From Streptomyces microflavus (GTDB lineage: Bacteria > Actinomycetota > Actinomycetes > Streptomycetales > Streptomycetaceae), in assembly GCF_014650075.1 (NCBI RefSeq), contig NZ_BMUG01000004.1:248001-312000 (forward strand): 64,000 nt of DNA, read 5' to 3'. How positions within the stretch are numbered: position 1 is the first letter of the stretch; every line of letters starts with the position of its first letter. Shown here piece by piece: positions 32,288 through 42,632 of this stretch. Made by a program: the position numbers and the translations under genes. A model generated the notes under the pieces. The model was not told the DNA's origin. It made no database searches and worked only from the letters and a program-made list of their open reading frames with translations.

Positions 32288-33709
32288 TCAGGCCGCGGCG
32301 GACTGGGCCAGTCGCTGGATGGCGGCCATCGGGACCGGCAGCCAGTCGGGGCGGTGCCGGGCCTCGTACACCACCTCGTACACCGCCTTGTCGGTCTCGT
32401 GGGCGCGCAGCAGCTCCGGCTCGCCGCGCGGATCGGTGCCCGAGGCGAGCGCGTACCCCTCGCAGTAGGCGGCACGGCAGCGGGCCGCCCACTCGGGGTT
32501 CCACGGGCGGTGCGAGCGGGCCGCGTAGTCGAAGGAGCGCAGCATGCCCGCCACATCGCGCACCGGGGGTGCCGGGCGGCGGCGCTCGTCCAGCGGGCGG
32601 GCCGGTTCGCCCTCGAAGTCGATCAGCGACCAGAAGCCGTCGGGGGAGCGGAGCGCCTGGCCCAGGTGGAGATCGCCGTGCACCCGCTGCTGTGCCCAGC
32701 CGCCGCCCCGGTGGCCGAGCGCCGTGACGGCGTCGAACGCGGTGCGCAACGCGGGCACGTACGGGGTGAGGGCGGGCACCGCCTGGGCGGCGGCCTCCAG
32801 ACGCTGGGTCATCCGGCCGATCAGCTGCCGGGTCTGGGTCCCGTGCAGCGCCGGGGTGGGCAGGGCCGCGGCGAGCGCGGTGTGCACCTCGGCGGTGGCC
32901 CGGCCCAGCGCCCGCGCCTCGGGGACGAAGTCGCGGCCCGCCGTGAGCGCGGTGAGGGCGAGCTGCCAGCCGTCCCGGGCGCCGTGCAGGAACGGCTGGA
33001 GCACCCCGAGGGTGAGCGGTTCGGGGCCGGGGGCCTCGAACCAGGCGACCGGGGCGGGCACCCGGTCGCACCCCTCGCGGGCCAGGGCGAGCGGCAGCTC
33101 CAGATCAGGGTTGGTGCCCGGGAAGACCCGGCGGAAGATCTTGAGGATGTACGCATCGCCGTAGACGAGCGAGGAGTTGGACTGTTCGGCGTCCAGCACC
33201 CGGGGCGGCAGCCCGGCCGGGATCGTGGCGGTCCGCTCGAAACGCAGGGAGCCGAGGGTGCCCGGGCGGCGGAATCGTTCCAGCAGCAGATCGGCCAGAC
33301 GGGGGTCGTGCAGCGCGTCGTAGACGGTCCGCCCGGCCAGCGGGCCGCGCTCCACCCGGCCGATCAGCGCTCCGGCGAGCGTGGCCGGCAGGGAGGTCCG
33401 TACGCCGATCAGGATCTGGTAGCAGTCGTCCGCCGCGCGGGCCGACGGTGACGGCTGCTGGGCCCGGACCAGCAGATGGAGCAGGCCCGGCCCCGCGGTG
33501 CCGTCCAGCGGCAGCATCTCGGTGGCCGACACCAGGGAGAACCCGGTGACGGGCCGCCCCTTGCCGGCGAACCACCGCTGCCGGGGCAGCCATTCATGGA
33601 GCAGCGGGGCGAGGGACGGCAGCAGGGCACCGTCCACCGTACTGCTTGGGGTTGCGCTGTTCCTCGTGCTCTTCGCCAGGGCGACGTGAGTGGATGCAGC
33701 CTCCGACAT
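32288..33709 (-). CDS. mak: Maltokinase (Mak/Pep2)
   Basis: 473 aa. It phosphorylates maltose with ATP to maltose 1-phosphate, the donor for GlgE. The fold is aminoglycoside-kinase-like: an N-lobe with [15 protein letters not shown], then [14 protein letters not shown], and a catalytic loop [14 protein letters not shown] (HGDxHxxN-like) followed by [16 protein letters not shown] (metal Asp). [13 protein letters not shown] is conserved in the family. It is a stand-alone protein here, not fused to TreS. It starts 231 bp after treS, with a strong hairpin between them, and ends 65 bp before glgB. Confidence 0.95.
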   Translation of the reverse strand: MSEAASTHVALAKSTRNSATPSSTVDGALLPSLAPLLHEWLPRQRWFAGKGRPVTGFSLVSATEMLPLDGTAGPGLLHLLVRAQQPSPSARAADDCYQILIGVRTSLPATLAGALIGRVERGPLAGRTVYDALHDPRLADLLLERFRRPGTLGSLRFERTATIPAGLPPRVLDAEQSNSSLVYGDAYILKIFRRVFPGTNPDLELPLALAREGCDRVPAPVAWFEAPGPEPLTLGVLQPFLHGARDGWQLALTALTAGRDFVPEARALGRATAEVHTALAAALPTPALHGTQTRQLIGRMTQRLEAAAQAVPALTPYVPALRTAFDAVTALGHRGGGWAQQRVHGDLHLGQALRSPDGFWSLIDFEGEPARPLDERRRPAPPVRDVAGMLRSFDYAARSHRPWNPEWAARCRAAYCEGYALASGTDPRGEPELLRAHETDKAVYEVVYEARHRPDWLPVPMAAIQRLAQSAAA

Positions 33710-33895
33710 GGCATCGCGTCCTTTCCCCGGGCACACCACAGGATGCGAAGAGTGTCCCGGATTGCGGCAATGGCTGTCCGGCTGTGCGGGACGTGTCGGG
33801 TGAGGAAGGTCCGTACGGACTCGAACGGCGGAACCGTGAAGGCCGAAGGCGACGGAACCGTGAAGGCCCCAGGCCTTTCGTTTCGCTCAGAGTGC

Positions 33896-33929
33896 CCCGT
33901 GCGGGGCGGCGGAAACCGCCCCGCACGGG
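33896..33929 (-). terminator. Hairpin between treS and mak (possible attenuator)
   Basis: Perfect 14-bp arms (CCCGTGCGGGGCGG and complement) with a CGGAAA loop, 11 bp after the treS stop on the minus strand, with no T tract. It may partly terminate or stabilise the upstream message inside the operon. The rest of the gap holds a direct repeat, CGGAACCGTGAAGGC, near 33826 and 33852. Confidence 0.65.
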
Positions 33930-33940
33930 ATGGCGCCGGA

Positions 33941-35643
33941 TCAGGCCGGCGGCGCGTCCTTGCGCAGCCGGAACCAGTAGAAGCCGTGTCCCGCAAGGGT
34001 CAGCAGGTAGGGCCACTGACCGATGGCCGGGAAGCGTACCCCGCCGATCAATTCCACCGGATGACGTCCGTTGAACGATCGCAGGTCGAGTTCCGTGGGC
34101 TGCGCGAACCGCGAGAAGTTGTGCACGCACAGGACGAGGTCGTCCTTGTACTCGCGGGTGAACGCCAGCACCGCCGGGTTGGACGACGGCAGCTCGGTGT
34201 ACTCGCCGAGCCCGAAGGCCGGGTTCTGCTTGCGGATCTCGATCATCCGCCGCGTCCAGTGCAGCAGCGAGGACGGCGAGGCCATCGACGCCTCGACATT
34301 GGTGACCTGGTAGCCGTATACCGGGTCCATGATCGTGGGGAGGTAGAGCCGCCCCGGATCGCTGGAGGAGAAGCCGGCGTTGCGGTCGGGCGTCCACTGC
34401 ATCGGGGTGCGGACCGCGTCCCGGTCGCCCAGCCAGATGTTGTCGCCCATCCCGATCTCGTCCCCGTAGTAGAGGATCGGGGAGCCGGGCAGCGACAGCA
34501 GCAGCGCGGTGAACAGCTCGATCTGGTTGCGGTCGTTGTCCAGCAGCGGGGCCAGGCGGCGGCGGATGCCGATGTTGGCGCGCATCCGCGGGTCCTTGGC
34601 GTACTCCGCGTACATGTAGTCGCGCTCTTCGTCCGTGACCATTTCGAGGGTCAGCTCGTCGTGGTTGCGCAGGAAGATGCCCCACTGGCAGTTCTTCGGG
34701 ATCGCCGGGGTCTTCGCCAGGATTTCCGAGACCGGGTAGCGGCTCTCGCGGCGTACCGCCATGAAGATGCGCGGCATCACGGGGAAGTGGAACGCCATGT
34801 GGCACTCGTCCCCGCCCGCCTCGTAGTCGCCGAAGTAGTCGACGACGTCCTCCGGCCACTGGTTGGCCTCGGCGAGGAGCACGGTGTCGGGGTAGTTGGC
34901 GTCGATCTCCTTGCGGACCCGCTTGAGGAAGTGGTGGGTCTCGGGGAGGTTCTCGCAGTTGGTGCCCTCGCGCTGGTAGAGGTAGGGCACCGCGTCGACC
35001 CGGAAGCCGTCGATGCCCAGGTCCAGCCAGAAGCGCAGGGCGGCCATGATCTCTTCCTGCACGGCCGGGTTCTCGTAGTTGAGGTCCGGCTGGTGCGAGA
35101 AGAAGCGGTGCCAGTAGTACTGCTTGCGCACCGGGTCGAAGGTCCAGTTGGACGTCTCGGTGTCGACGAAGATGATCCGGGCGTCCTGGAACTGCTTGTC
35201 GTCGTCGGCCCAGACGTAGTAGTCGCCGTACGGCCCGTCCGGGTCGGTGCGGGACTGCTGGAACCACTCGTGCTGATCGCTCGTGTGGTTCATGACGAAG
35301 TCGATGATGACGCGCATGCCCCGCTGGTGCGAGGCGTCCACGAACTCCACGAAGTCCGCGAGATCGCCGAACTCCGGCAGCACGGCGGTGTAGTCGGAGA
35401 CGTCGTAACCGCCGTCGCGCAGCGGGGACTTGAAGAACGGCGGCAGCCAGAGGCAGTCGACACCGAGCCACTGGAGATAGTCCAGCTTGGCGGTGATGCC
35501 CTTGAGGTCGCCGATTCCGTCGCCGTTGGAGTCCTGGAAGGACCTGACGAGCACCTCGTAGAAGACGGCGCGCTTGAACCAGTCGGGATCGCGGTCCTTG
35601 GCGGGTGTGTCCTCGAACGTGTCGTGGACAGGCTCATTGACGA

Positions 35644-35647
<4 letters not shown>
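33941..35647 (-). CDS. treS: Trehalose synthase (maltose alpha-D-glucosyltransferase) TreS
   Basis: 568 aa. It interconverts trehalose and maltose intramolecularly. GH13 residues: nucleophile Asp218 ([13 protein letters not shown]), acid/base Glu260 ([11 protein letters not shown]) and Asp330 (FLRNHDELT). [24 protein letters not shown] and [18 protein letters not shown] are TreS hallmarks. It lacks the C-terminal maltokinase fusion seen in some bacteria. Its ATG overlaps the glgE stop (ATGA, 35644-35647). In this pathway it supplies maltose to Mak; it can also work in reverse. Confidence 0.96.
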
Positions 35648-37845
<2,198 letters not shown>

Positions 37846-37864
37846 GGCCGCTCCTGTCCGCGTT

Positions 37865-37886
37865 CACTCGAATGGCACTCGAATGG
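37865..37886. repeat. Two adjacent 11-bp direct repeats upstream of glgE
   Basis: CACTCGAATGG occurs twice in tandem (37865-37875, 37876-37886), starting 20 bp before the glgE ATG on the minus strand. The 11-bp period is one helical turn, so both copies face the same side of the DNA. A regulator site for the glgE operon is likely. Confidence 0.5.
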
Positions 37887-38027
37887 GTGGGTCGCGGGGG
37901 TTTCGTGCATGTTTCGGATGCACCGGGAGGGTGTGCGGGCCGGGTCGGGCTGCGTACCGGGAAAGCCTTCCCCACGTTCGTTCACGGGAAGTCCGGCGCT
38001 GTGTTAACTACTCGGTCGTAGCCGGTC

Positions 38028-38047
38028 GGTCAGGTCCGGTCAGGTCC
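38028..38047. repeat. Tandem 10-bp direct repeat in glgE/glgP intergenic region
   Basis: GGTCAGGTCC is repeated twice head to tail. The whole interval 37846-38414 (569 bp) is gene-free and must carry the divergent promoters; no clear -35/-10 pair stood out. Confidence 0.4.
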
Positions 38048-38356
38048 GGGTCGGGGTCCGGTGGCGCCCGGCGCGCGCCCCGGTGGGCGTACGGAGCCCG
38101 CGGCGCCCTCACAGGTTCCGGATACCCGCTATGCGGCGCCACACGGCAGCCTTCCCTGTGACAGGAAGGTCCACAAGGCTGCGTACGGGAAGGAAATCGG
38201 CCAAACCCCCAGGTGAAGCGTGGGGTGGGAGAGGGCGGGCGGTGCGCGTGGTGCTCCTGTGGGGAGGCGTGCGCGGGCCGCTCCCGAATCCTGTGAGCCG
38301 TCCGCGCGCCGTGGTCCCGGGCCACGGACGGCCGCTACCGTCGAGGGTGACGGAAG

Positions 38357-38378
38357 GGACGCACACCGTGGTGCGTCC
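38357..38378 (+). promoter_or_regulatory. Inverted repeat in glgP leader
   Basis: GGACGCAC and its complement flank ACCGTG, 37 bp before the glgP start. It could be an operator or a leader hairpin. Confidence 0.4.
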
Positions 38379-38414
38379 GCTCGGATGCGCAAGTCCCCTG
38401 TAAAGGTGGAATAC

Positions 38415-41087
38415 GTGAAGGCCATTCGTCGATTCACCGTGCGTCCTGTCCTCCCCGAACCCCTCCGACCTCTCCACGACCTCGCGCGCAACCTGCGCTG
38501 GTCGTGGCACACCGAGACCCGCGAGCTCTTCCGGTCCGCCGACCCCGAGGGGTGGCGGCCCGCGGACGCCGACCCCGTACGGCTGCTCGGCTCCCTCACC
38601 GCCGGGCGCCTGGCCGAACTGGGCCGGGACGAGGAGTACCTGGGCCGCCTGGCCGAGGCCTCCGCCGACCTGAAGGAGTATCTGGACGGCCCCCGCTGGT
38701 ACCAGGAACAGCAGGCGGCCGGCACGGAACTGCCCTCCGCCGTCGCCTACTTCTCACCCGAGTTCGGCGTCACCGCCGCGCTGCCCCAGTACAGCGGGGG
38801 TCTCGGCATCCTGGCCGGCGACCACCTCAAGGCCGCCAGCGACCTGGGCGTCCCGCTCATCGGCGTCGGCCTGCTCTACCGGCACGGCTACTTCCGCCAG
38901 AGCCTCTCCCGCGAGGGCTGGCAGCAGGAGCACTATCCCGTCCTCGACCCCAACGAACTCCCGCTCGACCTGGTCCGCGAGACCGACGGCACCCCCGCCC
39001 GGGTGGTGCTCGCCCTGCCCGGCGGGCGCTCGCTGCACGCCTGCATCTGGCTGGCCCGGGTCGGCCGCGTCCCGCTCCTCCTGCTCGACTCCGACGTCGA
39101 GGAGAACGCGCCGGGCGAGCGCGATGTCACCGACCGGCTCTACGGCGGCGGCAGCGACCACCGGCTCCTGCAGGAGATGCTGCTCGGCATCGGCGGGGTG
39201 CGCGCGGTGCGCACCTGGTGCCGGCTCACCCGGACCCCGGAGCCGGAGGTGTTCCACACCAACGAGGGCCATGCCGGCTTCCTCGGCCTGGAGCGCATCC
39301 GGGAACTGGCCGCCGACGGGCTCGACTTCGAAGCGGCCCTCGAAGTGGTCCGGGCCGGGACCGTCTTCACCACCCACACCCCGGTGCCCGCCGGGATAGA
39401 CCGCTTCGACCGGCAGCTGATCGCCCGCCACTTCGGCGACGACGGCGAGCTGAGCGGCGTACCCGTGGAGAAGATCCTGCCGCTGGGCCGGGAGACCTAC
39501 CCCGGCGGCGAGCCCGAGCTGTTCAACATGGCGGTGATGGGCCTGCGGCTCGCCCAGCGCGCCAACGGCGTCTCCACCCTGCACGGGGCCGTCAGCCGGG
39601 AGATGTTCTCCGGGCTGTGGCCGGGCTTCGACCCCGCCGACGTGCCGATCACCTCCATCACCAACGGGGTGCACGCACCGACCTGGGTCGCCCCCGAGGT
39701 GTTCCGCCTCGGTGCCGGACAGGTCGGCACCGGCCGCGCCCACCAGGTCCTGGCGGGCGCACCTGTGGCGGACGAGAGCGCCGAGCAGCAGCCCGGCACC
39801 CCGCGCCGCTGGGACGCGGTGAGCGGGATCGCCGACCAGGAGATCTGGGAGCTGCGCCGGGAGCTGCGCGGCCAGCTGGTCACCGAGGTCCGCCGCCGCC
39901 TCTACGCCTCCTGGCGCCGGCGCGGCGCGGGCACCGCCGAGCTCGGCTGGATCGACGGCGTCCTCGACCCGGACGTCCTGACCATCGGCTTCGCCCGCCG
40001 GGTCCCCTCGTACAAGCGGCTCACCCTGATGCTGCGCGACCGCGACCGGCTGCGGGAGCTCCTCCTGCACCCGACGCACCCGATCCAGATCGTGGTCGCG
40101 GGCAAGGCCCACCCCGCCGACGACGGCGGCAAGCGGCTGATCCAGGAGCTGGTGCGGTTCGCGGACGACCCGCGGGTGCGCCACCGCATCGTCTTCCTGC
40201 CGGACTACGGCATGGGCATGGCGCAGAAGCTCTACCCGGGCTGCGACGTCTGGCTCAACAACCCGCTGCGCCCGCTGGAGGCGTGCGGCACGAGCGGGAT
40301 GAAGGCGGCGCTCAACGGCTGCCTCAACCTCTCCGTGCGCGACGGCTGGTGGGACGAGTGGTTCGAGCCGGACTTCGGCTGGGAGATCCCCACCGCCGAC
40401 GGCTCGGCGGTCGACGAGGACCGGCGCGACGAGCTGGAGTCCAACGCCCTGTACGCCCTGATCGAGGACCGGGTCGCCCCGCGCTTCTACGACCGGGGCG
40501 CCACGGAGCTGCCGGACCGGTGGATCGAGATGGTCCGCTCGACCCTGGTCAACCTGGGGCCGAAGGTGCTCGCGGGGCGGATGGTGCGTGAGTACGTGGA
40601 GCGGCTCTACGCCCCCGCCGCGCACTCCCGGCGGGCGCTCGGCCCGGCGGTGGCGCGGGACCTCGCCCAGTGGAAGGCGAGGGTCCGGGCGGCGTGGCCG
40701 GAAGTCTCCGTCGACCATGTGGAGTCGGTCACCGACACCGTGGCGGGCGGCTCGGCCGAGCTGGGGGCGACCCTGTCGCTCCGGGTGCGGATCGCCCTCG
40801 GCGGCCTGGACCCGGACGATGTCGAGGTGCAGGTCGTCGCCGGGCGGGTGGACTCCGCCGACGCCATCGCGGACGCCCAGGTCTTCCCGCTGAAACCGGC
40901 GGGCGGCCACGACCTGGAGGACCGCTGGCTGTACGAGGGCCCGCTCGCCCTGGACCGGACGGGACCGTACGGCTACACCGTGCGCGTCCTGCCCTCGCAC
41001 GGACTGCTCGCCTCCGGGGCCGAGCTGGGCCTGGTCGCGGTGCCGAACGAGGCGACCGGGGAGGGTGCGGGCGTACTGATGCGCTGA
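38415..41087 (+). CDS. glgP: Alpha-glucan (glycogen) phosphorylase GlgP
   Basis: 890 aa from a GTG with AAGGTGGA just upstream; this start gives the family's usual KAIRRFTVRPVLPEPL N-terminus. It releases glucose 1-phosphate from alpha-1,4-glucan. The N-terminal ~110 residues are the DUF3417-type extension of this phosphorylase class (DLARNLRWSWHTETRELF). The core has AYFSPEFGVTAALPQYSGGLGILAGDHLK, VFHTNEGHAGF, SITNGVHAPTW and RRVPSYKRLTL. The pyridoxal-phosphate lysine is in EACGTSGMKAALNG. It is divergent from the glgE operon, so synthesis and breakdown genes share one control region. Confidence 0.95.
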   Translation: MKAIRRFTVRPVLPEPLRPLHDLARNLRWSWHTETRELFRSADPEGWRPADADPVRLLGSLTAGRLAELGRDEEYLGRLAEASADLKEYLDGPRWYQEQQAAGTELPSAVAYFSPEFGVTAALPQYSGGLGILAGDHLKAASDLGVPLIGVGLLYRHGYFRQSLSREGWQQEHYPVLDPNELPLDLVRETDGTPARVVLALPGGRSLHACIWLARVGRVPLLLLDSDVEENAPGERDVTDRLYGGGSDHRLLQEMLLGIGGVRAVRTWCRLTRTPEPEVFHTNEGHAGFLGLERIRELAADGLDFEAALEVVRAGTVFTTHTPVPAGIDRFDRQLIARHFGDDGELSGVPVEKILPLGRETYPGGEPELFNMAVMGLRLAQRANGVSTLHGAVSREMFSGLWPGFDPADVPITSITNGVHAPTWVAPEVFRLGAGQVGTGRAHQVLAGAPVADESAEQQPGTPRRWDAVSGIADQEIWELRRELRGQLVTEVRRRLYASWRRRGAGTAELGWIDGVLDPDVLTIGFARRVPSYKRLTLMLRDRDRLRELLLHPTHPIQIVVAGKAHPADDGGKRLIQELVRFADDPRVRHRIVFLPDYGMGMAQKLYPGCDVWLNNPLRPLEACGTSGMKAALNGCLNLSVRDGWWDEWFEPDFGWEIPTADGSAVDEDRRDELESNALYALIEDRVAPRFYDRGATELPDRWIEMVRSTLVNLGPKVLAGRMVREYVERLYAPAAHSRRALGPAVARDLAQWKARVRAAWPEVSVDHVESVTDTVAGGSAELGATLSLRVRIALGGLDPDDVEVQVVAGRVDSADAIADAQVFPLKPAGGHDLEDRWLYEGPLALDRTGPYGYTVRVLPSHGLLASGAELGLVAVPNEATGEGAGVLMR

Positions 41088-41100
41088 GCACGTCCAGGTG

Positions 41101-41136
41101 AGGGCCCGGTGCCGCGATACGCGGGTGCCGGGCCCT
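41101..41136 (+). terminator. Terminator of glgP
   Basis: Stem AGGGCCCGG...CCGGGCCCT with an inner CCGCG-ATA-CGCGG stem, followed by TTTCG. Confidence 0.85.
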
Positions 41137-41153
41137 TTCGCTGTGCGCGGGAG

Positions 41154-41184
41154 GGCTCTGTGTTCGTGCAGTGAACACAGAGCC
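41154..41184. promoter_or_regulatory. 12-bp inverted repeat abutting the -35 of the alginate-lyase-like gene
   Basis: Perfect arms GGCTCTGTGTTC and complement flank GTGCAGT. The repeat ends immediately before a TTGACG -35 box, the position expected for an activator or repressor contacting RNA polymerase. Confidence 0.6.
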
Positions 41185-41213
41185 TTGACGTGTCCATGGG
41201 ATGGCTTTACGTT
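41185..41213 (+). promoter_or_regulatory. Promoter of alginate-lyase-like gene
   Basis: TTGACG (41185-41190) and TACGTT (41208-41213) are 17 bp apart, a good sigma-HrdB-type match, with the start codon about 100 bp downstream. Confidence 0.6.
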
Positions 41214-41317
41214 CCTCACACATCACCGGGTTCACCATGCGGCCCCATGTTCATGTATATGAACTCCCTTGTCGGGCAGGGCCGTTGAACCACCACCGCA
41301 CCGGAAGGCACCCCCAC

Positions 41318-42538
41318 ATGCGTACCGGCACCATCCCCCGCGTACTCGGCATCGCCGCCGGCCTGGCCGCGCTGCTCACCACGGCCCTCGCCGCCCCCGC
41401 CCTGGCGGAGCGGGCCCCGGCCGCCGCACCCGCTCCCGCCGCGGCCGCCGCCCCGGCCGTCTTCACCCACCCCGGCGTCCTCGTCAGCCGCCCCCAGCTG
41501 GACTTCGTCCGGGGCAGGGTGCAGGCGGGCGCCCAGCCCTGGAAGGGGGCGTACGACCAGATGATGGGGAGCAAGTACGCCTCCCTGTCCCGGACCGCCA
41601 AGCCCCGCGCGATCGTCGAGTGCGGCTCGTACTCCAACCCCAACAACGGCTGCACCGACGAGCGCGAGGACGCGATCGCCGCGTACACGCTCTCGCTGGC
41701 CTGGTACATCACCCAGGACAGCCGGTACGCGCAGAAGGCGATCCAGATCATGGACGCCTGGTCGGCCGTGATCCGGGACCACACCAACAGCAACGCGCCG
41801 CTCCAGACCGGCTGGGCCGGCTCGTCCTGGCCGCGGGCCGCCGAGATCATCAAGTACACGTACAGCAGCTGGCCGAACTCGGGGCGATTCTCCACCATGC
41901 TGCGCAACGTCTACCTGCCGAAGGTCACCAACGGCTCCCACTCCAACGGCAACTGGGAGCTGTCGATGACCGAGGCGGCGATCGGGATCTCGGTCTTCCT
42001 GGAGGACCGGGCCGCCTATGACAAGGCCGTCTCCAAGTTCCGCGGGCGGGTCCCCGCGTACATCTATGTGACCGCCGACGGCGCCCTGCCGAAGGTCGCC
42101 CCCGGCAGCGGGCTCGACACGCGGGCGAAAGTCATCAACTACTGGCAGGGGCAGTCCACCTTCATGGACGGACTCTCCCAGGAGACCTGCCGCGACCTGA
42201 CCCACACCGGTTACGGCATCTCGGCCATCGCGCACATCGCGGAGACCAGCCGGATCCAGGGCCAGGACCTCTACCCGGAGGTCGCCGACCGGCTGCGGCA
42301 CGCGCTGGGGCTGCACGCCAAGCACCAGCTGGGGACGCCCGTTCCGTCCTCGCTCTGCGGCGGCTCGCTCAAGGACAGCCTCGGTCCCATCACCGAGGTC
42401 GGGTTCAACGCCCTGTCCAACCGGCTCGGTTACGCGATGACCAACACGCAGACGCTGACCGAGCGGCAGCGCCCGGCCGGTACCAACAACCTGTTCGTGG
42501 CCTGGGAGACCCTGACCCACGCGAACAACCCCGCCTGA
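41318..42538 (+). CDS. Secreted alginate-lyase-like protein
   Basis: 406 aa. Signal peptide (residues 1-~31, ending APALAERAP) and an Ala/Pro linker, then an alpha/alpha-toroid domain of the alginate lyase superfamily. Conserved features are HPGVLVSRPQLDFVRGRV, YTLSLAWYITQDSRYAQKAIQIMDAWS, NGNWELSMTEAAIGISVFLEDRA, and the active-site-like QETCRDLTHTGYGISAIAHIAE. Streptomyces rarely use alginate, so the true substrate may be another uronate polymer. It stands alone between a palindrome-controlled promoter and a strong terminator. Three cysteines are close enough for disulphides. Family call fairly sure, activity unproven. Confidence 0.82.
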   Translation: MRTGTIPRVLGIAAGLAALLTTALAAPALAERAPAAAPAPAAAAAPAVFTHPGVLVSRPQLDFVRGRVQAGAQPWKGAYDQMMGSKYASLSRTAKPRAIVECGSYSNPNNGCTDEREDAIAAYTLSLAWYITQDSRYAQKAIQIMDAWSAVIRDHTNSNAPLQTGWAGSSWPRAAEIIKYTYSSWPNSGRFSTMLRNVYLPKVTNGSHSNGNWELSMTEAAIGISVFLEDRAAYDKAVSKFRGRVPAYIYVTADGALPKVAPGSGLDTRAKVINYWQGQSTFMDGLSQETCRDLTHTGYGISAIAHIAETSRIQGQDLYPEVADRLRHALGLHAKHQLGTPVPSSLCGGSLKDSLGPITEVGFNALSNRLGYAMTNTQTLTERQRPAGTNNLFVAWETLTHANNPA

Positions 42539-42561
42539 TCGAGCGGTGGTTGTGCACGACG

Positions 42562-42600
42562 AACGGCCCGGCAGGGGAGCAGAACCCCTGCCGGGCCGTT
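42562..42600. terminator. Bidirectional terminator between lyase-like and M4 protease genes
   Basis: Perfect 16-bp arms (AACGGCCCGGCAGGGG and complement) with a 7-base loop between converging genes. Confidence 0.9.
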
Positions 42601-42632
42601 CGGTCGTGCGGTGTTGCAGCGATCCCGTGGGG

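Noticed and set aside
37846..38414. Small open frames in the glgE/glgP gap
   Set aside because: None has a ribosome site plus normal codon bias; the region is better explained as divergent promoters and repeats.
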